From Leptonema sp964619535 (lineage in GTDB: Bacteria > Spirochaetota > Leptospiria > Leptospirales > Leptonemataceae), in NCBI GenBank assembly GCA_964619535.1, contig CAZUEX010000003.1, forward strand, positions 230,856-294,855: DNA of 64,000 bases. The letters run 5' to 3'. Numbering within the stretch: the first letter of the stretch is position 1; the number at the start of each line of letters is the position of its first letter. A program made the position numbers and the translations under genes. The notes under the pieces were generated by a model, which was not told where the DNA came from, did not search any database, and worked only from the letters and a program-made list of their open reading frames with translations. Shown piece after piece: positions 32,625 to 41,125 of this stretch.

Positions 32625-33940
32625 AAGACGTGCAGCGAATGGAAGAGGATGCGCGCGTTTACAGTCCGACAGCGGTTAACAGTCTTGTCCGGCAGCTGCT
32701 CGAATCCGAACCGGAGCTGCAAAACGTCTGGGTTGAAGGAGAAATCTTTGACCTGAAGTACCATTCCAGCGGGCACATCTATTTTTCGCTAAAGGATAGC
32801 GAATCGGTCCTTCGCTGTACCTTTTTCAAGCGGGCTAACATGAGCCTGCGTATCAAGCTTGAAACCGGCAAGAAGATTCGCGCCTACGGCGACATATCCG
32901 TCTATACGAAAGGAGGCAGCTATCAGCTCAATGTGCTGCGTGTCTCGGAAAGCGGAAAGGGAGATGTTCACGAACGTCTGCGCAAGCTCTACGAAAGGCT
33001 TTCAAAAGAAGGCCTTTTTGACCCGGCTCGAAAAAAGCCGCTGCCGATGGCCCCTCTGACGTTAGGCGTTGCAACGGCATCAACGGGAGCAGCCATTCGT
33101 GACATTGTTCAGGTGGCGCGGAGTCGTTTCCCTGACATAAATATTGTACTCGCTCCCTGTATCGTACAGGGCGAAGAAGCTTTGCAGTCGGTACCTGCCG
33201 CTATCGAAGCCCTGCATGATCCCGCTCTTTCCGTGGATGTTATCATTGCAGGCAGGGGAGGTGGATCCTTCGATGATCTACTTCCCTTTAATGAAGAGCC
33301 TATCGTGCGTGCCTTCGCCAATTCGAGAATCCCTATCGTTGCTGCCGTCGGCCACCAGATCGATCATCCCCTGTGCGAGCTTGCAGCCGATGCCGTGGCT
33401 GCCACACCATCGAATGCTGCAGAGATGTGCATACCCGTTGTGGGGGATCTTCTCTATACCATTGATATGCAGGTTAACCGGATCCATAGAAACCTCCGGC
33501 AACGACTCGATCGTTCCAGAGAAACCCTGCGCATCATAACAGGCTCAAAGATCTACAGAAATCCCCTGGCCATCCTCGATCCCTTCCAGTACCGCCTCGA
33601 CCATGCCGTCTCTGAAATGCGGGCCCTTTCGCGCTCTGTATTCGAAACGCTGAGGCTGCGCGTGCAGACATCGGAGAATCTGTCCTTCCTCGTAGAACGT
33701 TCTCTTGAAAAGGAAAAGCACCGGCTGGCCCTGCTTTCCAACCGTCTCGAAACACTGTCACCGGAATCGACACTGCGGCGCGGCTATGCCATCGTCAGCG
33801 ATGAACAAGGCAACATACTGCGCCGGGCCGGTGACGTAGATGCCGGTCAGTCCGTGCACGTTCGTCTGGCAAGCGGGCGCCTGACTGCCCGCGTACAGGA
33901 TATTCACGAGGATACTCACGGCAACGAACAGAAGGACTAA
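32621..33940 (+). CDS. xseA: Exodeoxyribonuclease VII large subunit
   Basis: 439 residues: N-terminal OB-fold (about 12-110, with LQNVWVEGEIFDLKYHSSGHIYFSLKD), catalytic domain (about 135-350; VATASTGAAIRDIVQVA, IIAGRGGGSFDDLLPFNEE, VAAVGHQIDHPLCELAADAVAATPSNAAE) and a C-terminal coiled region ending in a small beta domain (LRRGYAIVSD). Degrades single-stranded DNA with the small subunit XseB. xseB does not follow; instead the gene ends four bases into a convergent MFS gene. Confidence 0.93.
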   Translation: MKDVQRMEEDARVYSPTAVNSLVRQLLESEPELQNVWVEGEIFDLKYHSSGHIYFSLKDSESVLRCTFFKRANMSLRIKLETGKKIRAYGDISVYTKGGSYQLNVLRVSESGKGDVHERLRKLYERLSKEGLFDPARKKPLPMAPLTLGVATASTGAAIRDIVQVARSRFPDINIVLAPCIVQGEEALQSVPAAIEALHDPALSVDVIIAGRGGGSFDDLLPFNEEPIVRAFANSRIPIVAAVGHQIDHPLCELAADAVAATPSNAAEMCIPVVGDLLYTIDMQVNRIHRNLRQRLDRSRETLRIITGSKIYRNPLAILDPFQYRLDHAVSEMRALSRSVFETLRLRVQTSENLSFLVERSLEKEKHRLALLSNRLETLSPESTLRRGYAIVSDEQGNILRRAGDVDAGQSVHVRLASGRLTARVQDIHEDTHGNEQKD

Positions 33941-35151
33941 GCCTGCTGTAGCAGTTTCCGGCGAATCCAGCCGTAGATCGGCAATACGTGAAGAACAACG
34001 AGTATTTCCAGGGATCCGAAGATGCCGGACTGCATTGCAAAAAGCAGGGCGCCTTCGAAGTAACGAGCCAGCAGCGCCTTCAGATACACGGCGGCCACCG
34101 GGCCAAGCAGGAAGCCAAGCGATCCAATGCCCATATATGATCCAATGGCCACTGCACGGTATTGCGGCGGTGCCAGTCTTGATGCCAGAGACAATGTCGG
34201 AACAAACATCAATGCAGCGCTGAGTCCGGCCAGTGCAAGCAACAGGGTCAGGACAAGAACGTCATCGGTCCATCCAATCAACAACAGTGCCAGACCGTAA
34301 AGAAAAGAACCGACCAGAACAGGTGGCAGTGGCCCTGTTCGTTTCATCAGCAGTGCTACCGGAAAGGCCAGAAGTCCCATCGGCCAGAATACAAGGCCGA
34401 GCATACTGCCCGTCTGCCCGGGACCAAGCTGCAGGGTTTCGCGTAGATGGAGATTCAACGTTGCCGTTACAAAACCAGCCGTAAAGCGATCCACAAAAAC
34501 GAAAAGCAGAGGTACAAGCAGCAGCCATTCCATGCGCAGTACGCGAAGGAACTCTATTACGGTTGTCTGTGAACCCGGTGCATGTCGGGCTGCGTCTTTT
34601 ACGTAAAATGCACTGACGGCTACCAGGGCCATGAAGGCAGACGAGATCATAAAGGGTATGGCCGGATTGCTTTTTCCGGCCGCCCCAAGTGGCATGCCCA
34701 GTCCTCCTCCAAGTGCCAGCATCATGCCGGCCAAACCCAGCAGATAGGGACGTCCGAGCTCCACTTCCAGATCGGCCACAGAGGCCATAAGAAGCGAAAG
34801 AGCGACCGCTCCCACAGCACCTTCGAGAAAACGTATCGTAAAGAATACATGTGCCTCGGGAAAGAAGGACATCCACAGGTAGAAGACCGAGGAAAGCGCC
34901 GAGGCCGACACGATCCAGACCATTCTGCGTCCACTGTGGTCGGATAACCAGCCGGCCAGCGGAGCACAGAGGAATGATCCCAGATAGGAAAGGCTGAGAA
35001 ACCACCCCAGAGCCTTTTCGTCCAGGCGGTCCTTTACGCTTTCCTTGAGGACGGGAATATTGGCTGTATTGGCAGCCATAACGAAGAAGATGAGTAGAAT
35101 GGGAAGGGCGATGCGCAGGCCCTGCCTCCAGGGATGGCCTGCGTTACTCAT
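33937..35151 (-). CDS. MFS transporter in the heme locus
   Basis: 404 residues, twelve membrane helices, with GWLSDHSGRRMVWIV after helix 2 and the second-half loop LLMKRTGPLPP. The start overlaps the heme oxygenase stop (ATGA), so the two genes form one operon and the substrate may be linked to heme, iron or a breakdown product such as a bilin. The family alone does not tell direction or substrate. Its 3' end overlaps xseA by four bases. Confidence 0.8.
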   Translation of the reverse strand: MSNAGHPWRQGLRIALPILLIFFVMAANTANIPVLKESVKDRLDEKALGWFLSLSYLGSFLCAPLAGWLSDHSGRRMVWIVSASALSSVFYLWMSFFPEAHVFFTIRFLEGAVGAVALSLLMASVADLEVELGRPYLLGLAGMMLALGGGLGMPLGAAGKSNPAIPFMISSAFMALVAVSAFYVKDAARHAPGSQTTVIEFLRVLRMEWLLLVPLLFVFVDRFTAGFVTATLNLHLRETLQLGPGQTGSMLGLVFWPMGLLAFPVALLMKRTGPLPPVLVGSFLYGLALLLIGWTDDVLVLTLLLALAGLSAALMFVPTLSLASRLAPPQYRAVAIGSYMGIGSLGFLLGPVAAVYLKALLARYFEGALLFAMQSGIFGSLEILVVLHVLPIYGWIRRKLLQQA

Positions 35152-35819
35152 GCTCCTGCAGTTTCCAGGGTGGCAGCCTTTGGCCCCAGACGTTCGCGAA
35201 CCGGCCCTTCCAGTTCTTGAAAGATGCGACCGTTCATCTCAAAAGAAAGCAGTGCTTCTTCAAGAATGTCAGCTTCTTCCTGTGCTGTGACCGGAAGAGA
35301 ATCCAGGCGTGCCCGATAGCTCGTCTTGAAGGTATCGGCATCGACGATTCCATCGAACTGATAGAAGCGAAGGCCCTGGCGTTGAAGGCCAAGCGATTTT
35401 GCAGCAATCTTTTTGAGAATCTGTCCGCCCGAAAGGTCTCCCAGGTATCGCACGTAGGCATGGGCTACAAGTCGATGTGGATGGTCGACCATGATAGATC
35501 GCAGATGCTTCGCGTAGGCCGTAGATGCTTCGGGCACGGGTAGTTCCTTCCAGCGGGATCCCATCAGGTACTGCAGATCCTCTTCAAGATTTGAAACCCT
35601 TTCCAGTTCGCGGAAGTAAAGCTTTCCTGCGATGCGATGCGTTCGGTTGCGTCGCATCGAGTCCTCAAGGGATTCATAAACAGGCCACAGGGATGCGAGA
35701 AAGCGGGCATATTCTTCCTTTTCGAGCATCCCCCTGATAAAGCACTTCATAAAGAAAGAGTTCTCCGTCTGACGGTGAACGACAGATGTATGCTCTTTCA
35801 GTTTTCCTGCCAGTTCCAT
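35148..35819 (-). CDS. hmuO: Heme oxygenase (biliverdin-producing)
   Basis: The 223-residue product opens heme to biliverdin, iron and CO in the cytosol. The proximal histidine is in TSVVHRQTEN (about His15) and the distal helix shows RYLGDLSGGQILKK (GDLSGG about 127-132); both are hallmarks of the family. Start at 35819 follows the usual N-terminus; a TTG at 35858 would reach into the palindrome upstream. It is the first gene of a leftward operon with an MFS transporter and is divergent from exbB-exbD-tonB, so iron-dependent co-regulation is likely. Confidence 0.93.
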   Translation of the reverse strand: MELAGKLKEHTSVVHRQTENSFFMKCFIRGMLEKEEYARFLASLWPVYESLEDSMRRNRTHRIAGKLYFRELERVSNLEEDLQYLMGSRWKELPVPEASTAYAKHLRSIMVDHPHRLVAHAYVRYLGDLSGGQILKKIAAKSLGLQRQGLRFYQFDGIVDADTFKTSYRARLDSLPVTAQEEADILEEALLSFEMNGRIFQELEGPVRERLGPKAATLETAGA

Positions 35820-35858
35820 AACTGTCGTTTTTCGATTGCGTGGAAAACTCGCAAGCAA

Positions 35859-35895
35859 TTAATTGATATTAAGACGCAGTCTCAATATCAATTAA
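35859..35895. promoter_or_regulatory. Large palindrome between heme oxygenase and exbB, candidate operator
   Basis: Perfect 12-bp arms TTAATTGATATT and AATATCAATTAA (35859-35870, 35884-35895). The 13-base spacer itself holds AGAC-GCA-GTCT, so the whole site is a 17-bp-arm palindrome with one mismatch. It is centred in the divergent promoter region, 34 bases before the exbB start. Part of it, AGTCTCAATATCAATT, is close to AGACTCAAAATCATTT at 38214-38229 before the HmuY-like gene. Confidence 0.65.
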
Positions 35896-35928
35896 GGTAA
35901 ATCTTGAGAATGCAGGGGAAGAACGATT

Positions 35929-36576
35929 ATGGATTCGATGTCTCTATCGCAGCTTTTTGTTGCCGGCGGAATCTTTATGTGGCCGATCCTTATCGGTCTG
36001 ATCTTTACGATGGCCATTGGCCTGGAGCGCACCCTGTACATGCTGTGGACGTATGCCACGCCGGGTGAGCCCGAAGAACAGCTGGGCGATTCTATCCAGC
36101 CACCGCAGAAACGGACCCTGCTCGATCGCATACTGCCCGCAGGTGAGCGTCGCTTTGAGCGAGATCCGGGAGTGCGTCTTGCGCGAAGCTTTATTGAGCA
36201 AGAGGGAGCTTCTCTGGAAAGCCGGCTTGCCGCTTTGCGAAGTCTGGGAACGCTTTTGCAGGAGCGGATGATGAAACGGATCGATGCGTTGCATACGATT
36301 GGCTCTCTGTCTCCGCTGTTCGGGCTGCTTGGAACCGTGGCCGGTATGATGGAGGCCTTTCATGCCCTGGCCATTACAGGCGGGCAGGCCGATATTGCCA
36401 CCCTTGCGGACGGTATCTGGGTGGCCATGATCACAACGGCCTTTGGCCTGATTGCAGCCATTCCTGCGCAGCTTCTGCACGGCCTGTTCCTTTCGCGTAT
36501 CCAGGAAAGGCTGCAGCGCATGAATCGCTTTCAGGACAGGCTTCTGCAACTCTATCATGACGGAAAGCTATCATGA
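35929..36576 (+). CDS. exbB: ExbB/TolQ/MotA-type proton channel protein
   Basis: 215 residues with three membrane helices: about 8-30, then after a cytosolic loop about 120-145 (GSLSPLFGLLGTVAGMMEAF) and 165-188 (IWVAMITTAFGLIAAIPAQLL). These are the MotA/TolQ/ExbB signatures. With ExbD it couples the proton gradient to TonB. Strong AGGGGAAG ribosome site nine bases before the ATG. First of a three-gene cluster with four-base overlaps. Confidence 0.93.
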   Translation: MDSMSLSQLFVAGGIFMWPILIGLIFTMAIGLERTLYMLWTYATPGEPEEQLGDSIQPPQKRTLLDRILPAGERRFERDPGVRLARSFIEQEGASLESRLAALRSLGTLLQERMMKRIDALHTIGSLSPLFGLLGTVAGMMEAFHALAITGGQADIATLADGIWVAMITTAFGLIAAIPAQLLHGLFLSRIQERLQRMNRFQDRLLQLYHDGKLS

Positions 36577-36980
36577 GTCCCGCCCGTTTTGAATTGCCGG
36601 TCCGTCAGCGCGCATGGGTGGATATTGCCCCGCTTGTAGACCTCGTCTTTCTGCTCTTGATATTCTTTCTTGTCGGATCGCGCTTTGTGAAGCCGCAGAT
36701 TGAGTTAACCCTGCCTGAAGCATCGACGGGTCAGACAGAGACGAAAACGGCAGCCGTGCTCAGCGTCACATCGGATGGGCGCGTTCTTCTTAACGAACAA
36801 CCGATCCCGCTGCATCACCTCGATATAGAGCTTCCGCGTCGCATTCAGGCCCTTCAGATTACAGAGCTTACGCTGCGCGCTGATAAAGATACGCCGTTTT
36901 ATCTGTTTGTGAAGCTCATGGATGGGGCACGCAAGGCGGGCATCCCTGAATTTCATATTGAACATGAGGTAGCCCGATGA
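36573..36980 (+). CDS. exbD: ExbD/TolR-type biopolymer transport protein
   Basis: 135 residues: short cytosolic start, one membrane helix (about 17-36) with the proton-pathway aspartate in APLVDLVFLLLIFFLV, and a periplasmic domain (VTSDGRVLLNEQPI, LTLRADKDTPFYLFVKLMDGARKAGI). Overlaps both exbB and tonB by four bases, which indicates coupled translation of the ExbBD-TonB machine. Confidence 0.93.
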   Translation: MSPARFELPVRQRAWVDIAPLVDLVFLLLIFFLVGSRFVKPQIELTLPEASTGQTETKTAAVLSVTSDGRVLLNEQPIPLHHLDIELPRRIQALQITELTLRADKDTPFYLFVKLMDGARKAGIPEFHIEHEVAR

Positions 36981-37579
36981 GCCATACCATGAACAACTGC
37001 GCCATAGAGAGCCATCTGCTGCCCGAAGAGCAGAGCAGGTCTCAATCAGGCCCCGGCAAGGATGCCATCGAAAGAGGCCGTGCCTTTCTGCCTGCGCTTT
37101 TTCTGGTAAGTACTCCCATGCTGGGCATTGGACTGATTACAGCGCCGACGTCAGAGCCACGCGAAAAGGTGCAGTACCAATCCATCTCGGTGCACCTGGC
37201 CACACATGATTCGAAGAAGAAGGCCGTAGAGAGTTTTGAAACGGCACAGAAGAAGGGAAAGACCGTAGAGGCAGGATCGTCGTCGGAAGGCGTACGTCAT
37301 GTGTATCTGAGCGAGGTCGTCCGTCGTATCGAAGCAGCCAAACGCTATCCGCGTCGCGAACTCGCTGCCGGTCTCGAAGACCGGGTCACCGTCAGGCTTC
37401 GCATACGATCCGATGGAACGGTGCAGGAATGCCAGCTGACAGGGCAGAGCCGCTATCCTGGCTTTAATCATGAGGCCCTGGCAAGCATACGGCGTGCCGG
37501 TCCTTTTCCTCCGTTTCCGCCCGAATTCAACGAACGTGAAACGGTTCTTCATGTAACCCTTGATTTTCGGATGCAGTAG
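36977..37579 (+). CDS. tonB: TonB family energy-transducing protein
   Basis: 200 residues. An N-terminal cytosolic stretch of ~33 residues is followed by one membrane helix (about 34-56), a short polar linker without the usual long Pro-Glu/Pro-Lys repeats, and a C-terminal TonB domain (about 110-200: RRIEAAKRYPRRELAAGLEDRVTVRLRI, GFNHEALASIRRAGPFPPFPPE). Transmits energy to the outer-membrane receptor encoded 1.4 kb downstream. The short linker is notable because it must still span the periplasm. Confidence 0.9.
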   Translation: MSHTMNNCAIESHLLPEEQSRSQSGPGKDAIERGRAFLPALFLVSTPMLGIGLITAPTSEPREKVQYQSISVHLATHDSKKKAVESFETAQKKGKTVEAGSSSEGVRHVYLSEVVRRIEAAKRYPRRELAAGLEDRVTVRLRIRSDGTVQECQLTGQSRYPGFNHEALASIRRAGPFPPFPPEFNERETVLHVTLDFRMQ

Positions 37580-37582
37580 GGC

Positions 37583-37609
37583 AAAAAAAAGGGGGATCAC
37601 TGATCCCCC
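37583..37609 (-). terminator. Rho-independent terminator of the leftward lipoprotein gene
   Basis: Perfect 9-bp arms (GGGGGATCA/TGATCCCCC, one-base centre) followed on the minus strand directly by eight T. This points to the gene at 37643-38170. It may also slow rightward transcripts from tonB, but no T-run follows on that side. Confidence 0.85.
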
Positions 37610-37642
37610 GGAAGCTCTCGATTTCTCCAGACTACAATGATG

Positions 37643-38170
37643 TCAGGGGTCTGTGCGGGTTACGGTTCCACCTGTAGGATCGGCGGTGGGACCACCGATA
37701 AAGATGACGTCACCCGGGGCAGTGATATCGACAGTTGACGTTGCTCCGTATGACCCGGTGTGACCTGTAAATTCGGCTGTACCCGTATCAATCGGACAGT
37801 TTCCTGCTGCATAGCCGCTAAGCGTTGGAGCGTGTGAATAGGTAGGGTCAAAATTGAAAGTGATCTTGGTACCTGCCTTTACAGACGGAAAACGATAAGC
37901 TACCCAGTGTGCCCCACTCCCCGCGGCCGATACGTTGGGAACGGTTGCAGTCCCTGAGCCGCGAACTGTTACCATTGGAATCGTCAGGGTTAAAATTGTG
38001 GGGCTGCTGGGATCACCGGCTTCAGTTGTCCACTGACACGTCGTAGGCTCACCTGCTCCTGCTGCCAGAAGCAGGAAAGCGGCTGCGGTGTCGTCATCGC
38101 TGGATTCCCCGCCAGGGCAGCCGATGAAAAGGGGTACTGTCAATAGCAGTGAGGGTAAAAGGCGTTTCAT
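37643..38170 (-). CDS. Hypothetical lipoprotein in the heme locus
   Basis: 175 residues with a lipobox LFIGC (Cys18), then a disordered acidic stretch (PGGESSDDDTAAA) and a Thr/Gly/Ser-rich beta domain with two cysteines (TTCQW, GNCPID). No family is recognised. It has AGGAG before its ATG and its own strong terminator. It is divergent from the HmuY-like gene, and their 94-bp intergenic region holds the shared motifs, so it is probably part of the same iron or heme regulon; a surface role is a guess. Confidence 0.7.
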   Translation of the reverse strand: MKRLLPSLLLTVPLFIGCPGGESSDDDTAAAFLLLAAGAGEPTTCQWTTEAGDPSSPTILTLTIPMVTVRGSGTATVPNVSAAGSGAHWVAYRFPSVKAGTKITFNFDPTYSHAPTLSGYAAGNCPIDTGTAEFTGHTGSYGATSTVDITAPGDVIFIGGPTADPTGGTVTRTDP

Positions 38171-38210
38171 TCTTCTCTCCTGTGATTCTCAAGAAATGAT
38201 CAAATTGAAC

Positions 38211-38229
38211 TTGAGACTCAAAATCATTT
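38211..38229. promoter_or_regulatory. CTCAA-type palindromic motif before the HmuY-like gene
   Basis: TTGAGACTCAA (38211-38221) is an 11-bp palindrome in the divergent region between the two lipoprotein genes. With its right flank it gives AGACTCAAAATCATTT, 13 of 16 bases identical to AGTCTCAATATCAATT in the palindrome between heme oxygenase and exbB. ATTCTCAAGA also occurs at 38184 and, inverted, in the exbB leader at about 35903. Confidence 0.45.
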
Positions 38230-38264
38230 GACTTGATTTACCGCATATTTTATCCGGTAAAATT

Positions 38265-38936
38265 ATGCAAGCGTTTTTGAGATTAAATCTCAGTCTTAAA
38301 AATAGCCGTGGGGCGGGCCTTCTTCTGCTTTTAATGGTGGGCCTTGCTGCCTGCCGGTGGGATAAACCCGAGAATGCCCTTTTACAATCTCTTATAGAGG
38401 AACAGATCGATGATCAGGCCGGAACCGGTGCCTGTACAACGGCAGCGGGAAGTGGGTTAACCACTGTCGTAAGGGCTACTTCTACAAAAGAATGGACCCA
38501 CTGCAACATGGAGCTGGGTATCGGCACCTCGGGCACGGACTGGGATCTTCGCTTTCGTCGTTATCAGGTGGCCACCAACAGCGGTGTTTCAGGCGAAGGA
38601 AGCGGCGGTGCCTGTAATACTGGCCTGACCGATTTGAATGCCGTAACCTCGGTTGGGCAGTTTACATCACCCACAGCGGGTGAATGTCCGAACTTCCTCG
38701 TCGATACAGACCTGACGGTGGCCGATGGTGAGGCCTCATCGTCCGGCTTTCCAGGATCGTCTGTTATGGTGGACTGGTATACCTATAATACGACCACGCA
38801 CGTCCTTGAATCGAACAACCTGATCTATATCATCCGTTTGCGAAACGGTACAGACTATATTGCCATACAGTTCACCGATTATTACAGCGATGCCGGCACA
38901 TCGGGTTATCCGACGTTTCGATGGAAAAGGCTTTGA
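38265..38936 (+). CDS. HmuY-like heme-binding lipoprotein
   Basis: 223 residues; long signal with lipobox VGLAAC (Cys30). The mature protein follows the HmuY family pattern: TDWDLRFRRYQVATNSGVSGEGSGGA (split by loops), VDWYTYNTTTHVLESNNLIYIIRLRNG, and YIAIQFTDYYSDAGTSGYPTFRWKRL. In Porphyromonas HmuY takes heme from host carriers and passes it to its TonB-dependent receptor. Here the receptor gene follows 17 bases later. The heme ligands cannot be assigned by eye. The ATG sits just before a 7-1-7 palindrome. Confidence 0.8.
   Translation: MQAFLRLNLSLKNSRGAGLLLLLMVGLAACRWDKPENALLQSLIEEQIDDQAGTGACTTAAGSGLTTVVRATSTKEWTHCNMELGIGTSGTDWDLRFRRYQVATNSGVSGEGSGGACNTGLTDLNAVTSVGQFTSPTAGECPNFLVDTDLTVADGEASSSGFPGSSVMVDWYTYNTTTHVLESNNLIYIIRLRNGTDYIAIQFTDYYSDAGTSGYPTFRWKRL
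38278..38292. promoter_or_regulatory. Perfect 7-1-7 palindrome at the start of the HmuY-like gene
   Basis: TGAGATT-A-AATCTCA is a perfect 15-bp inverted repeat with the 7-1-7 spacing of Fur/PerR-family boxes, though its bases differ from the classical Fur box. It lies 13 bases inside the coding sequence, a position suited to repression. Confidence 0.45.
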
Positions 38937-38953
38937 AATATACGGGGAGCAAT

Positions 38954-41125
38954 ATGAAACAGTTTCGCAATATTTTGTTTATCGGCGCTGTAATGGTATC
39001 GGTTACTTCTCTTCAGTCACAGGAAGAGAATCATGCTGAGATTGTCGTTACAGGCGATCGGCGCGAAAAACCGGTAGAAGATACGGTTACCCGAACTGAG
39101 GTGATCAGCCGGCAGCAGATCGAAGCACAGGGCTCGCGTAACCTTGCCGAGATTCTGCGTTCGCGAAACGGCATCGAGATCAAGCCGGCCATCCGCGGGC
39201 AGGAAGTGCGGCTTCAGGGACTCTCGCCCGAATACGTCTTGATCCTTGTCGACGGGGACCGCGTCACCGGACGCCTTGACGGAGCCATCGACCTGACTCG
39301 CTTCAAGGCCGAGGAGATCGAGCGGGTTGAGATCATCAAGGGCCCATCTTCGGCACTGTATGGCTCGGATGCCCTGGGGGGCGTGATCAACATTATTACA
39401 CGTGACCCGAAAGAGCCGGCCCGTTTGAGCACGGAAATGCAGTATGGATCAGGTCGTTCCCTGCACTACGGAAGCGGCAACGAAACCCATGCCTCGGCCA
39501 CAACGGGCATCAAGGGCGAGAATGTCAGCACGGTGTGGACAACGGGCTGGCACCGATCGGACGGCTTTGATCTCGATCCTGAAACGGATGACCTGAAGCT
39601 GATCCGTTCCCTGGTGGGCCACGTTCCGGGCCTGAGTAACGACGATCTTCCCGTTACCGACGGCACGACAGGAACGGCCTACCAGGATCTGAATGTATCG
39701 AATCGCACAAAGGTGAAGATCACCGATTCGTGGGATGTAACCGGTCGAGCGTCATATCACTATCTGGATCAGGAGAAGGTCGATTACAGCCCACCCCGTA
39801 CCCTGATCGATCGTCGCAACGAAACCCACGATCTTATGGCCGGGCTTCGCACGGACTATCGCTTTGGAACCTATAACCGGCTGTCGCTTGCCTACTCCCA
39901 TGCACGGTTTCTCGATACCTTAACCCAGGATCAGCAGGGTTCCGACGAGCTCGATTCAGAAGAGGTGCAGGACGACCGCGTACAGGAGGCGAGGATACAG
40001 CTCGATGTGGCCCTGGGCATGCGGCATATGCTTTCCGTCGGTGTGGAAGGCATGTGGGAGGAATACAAGTCTCCTCGTATCAGCGACGGTGGCTACGGCT
40101 ACCGTCAGCGGGCTTCGGTCTTTGCCCAGGACGAATACCAGCCTTTCGATGCCTATTTCTATATCGTTCCCGGCCTTCGCTACGAATCGGATTCACAGTT
40201 CGGATCGCAGACGACGCCAAAGCTTTCGATGCGATGGGACCCTGCCTCGGACGTGAAGCTGCGCTTTGGTGTGGGGCGGGGCTACCGGGCGCCTTCGTTC
40301 AAGGATCTGTATTATGCCTTCCAGAACCCCGGCGTGGGCTACCAGGTTGTGGGAAACGAGGATCTCGAGCCCGAGCATTCGGTGGGCTACACGGCAGGCA
40401 TCGAATATGAGCCGAAGCGGTGGCTGTGGATCGGCCTGGATGGCTACTACAACTCGATTACCAACCTGATCGATTTCCGTCGCATTCCCGACAGCAACAA
40501 CGATCTGACCACCTACCAGACGGTAAATGTAAGCAAGGCCTATACCCGGGGACTGGAGTTCATGGTAGAGCTGCGACCGTTCGACAATCTGCGAATTGCC
40601 CTGGGATATACCCTGACCGATACCCTGGACCGCCTGCAGAATATTCCACTGGAAGGCCGATCGCTGCATCGTGGTATTTATCGAATCTCTTACGAGGATG
40701 AATCAGGCTTTGGCATATCCCTTCAGGGATCGGTGAACGGCAAACAGGCCTTCTATTATGAAAAGGAATCCCTTGCAACCTTACAGAACGGGCAGCTGGT
40801 GATCGACAGGGATGTCATTGTAAGGGCCCTGGAGCAGAACCGGGACTTCAAGGCCCTGGATCTTGATCCGGATACGCCGGACTATGGCTATGAAATGAAG
40901 AACGCCAATCACATCATCGATCTGCGGCTGTCCTACAGGTTTCTCGAAAACTATGAGATCTTCGCAGGCGTCGACAACATGCTGGATCATTATGATGCAC
41001 AGCTGGATCCCATCCGGCCGAGATTGTTCTACTTCGGTGTGCGGACGAATTATGCAGCCCCCGTACCGGAAAGCCGGGAATCAGGCCTGAATTCCGACCC
41101 GTCCTGGCCTCAGCGGGGCACGTAG
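38954..41125 (+). CDS. TonB-dependent outer-membrane receptor, probably for heme
   Basis: 723 residues: signal peptide (about 1-23), TonB-box-like EIVVTGDR (about 30-37), plug domain (to about 150; RNGIEIKPAIRGQEVRLQGLSPEYVLILVDGDR, VEIIKGPSSALYGSDALGGVINIITR) and a 22-strand-type barrel ending in NMLDHYDAQLDPIRPRLFYFGVRTNY. The start at 38954 is supported by GGGGAG; a reading from 38921 overlaps the lipoprotein gene. Heme specificity is inferred from the HmuY-like and heme oxygenase neighbours; the FRAP/NPNL heme motif is not obvious in the barrel. Confidence 0.88.
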   Translation: MKQFRNILFIGAVMVSVTSLQSQEENHAEIVVTGDRREKPVEDTVTRTEVISRQQIEAQGSRNLAEILRSRNGIEIKPAIRGQEVRLQGLSPEYVLILVDGDRVTGRLDGAIDLTRFKAEEIERVEIIKGPSSALYGSDALGGVINIITRDPKEPARLSTEMQYGSGRSLHYGSGNETHASATTGIKGENVSTVWTTGWHRSDGFDLDPETDDLKLIRSLVGHVPGLSNDDLPVTDGTTGTAYQDLNVSNRTKVKITDSWDVTGRASYHYLDQEKVDYSPPRTLIDRRNETHDLMAGLRTDYRFGTYNRLSLAYSHARFLDTLTQDQQGSDELDSEEVQDDRVQEARIQLDVALGMRHMLSVGVEGMWEEYKSPRISDGGYGYRQRASVFAQDEYQPFDAYFYIVPGLRYESDSQFGSQTTPKLSMRWDPASDVKLRFGVGRGYRAPSFKDLYYAFQNPGVGYQVVGNEDLEPEHSVGYTAGIEYEPKRWLWIGLDGYYNSITNLIDFRRIPDSNNDLTTYQTVNVSKAYTRGLEFMVELRPFDNLRIALGYTLTDTLDRLQNIPLEGRSLHRGIYRISYEDESGFGISLQGSVNGKQAFYYEKESLATLQNGQLVIDRDVIVRALEQNRDFKALDLDPDTPDYGYEMKNANHIIDLRLSYRFLENYEIFAGVDNMLDHYDAQLDPIRPRLFYFGVRTNYAAPVPESRESGLNSDPSWPQRGT

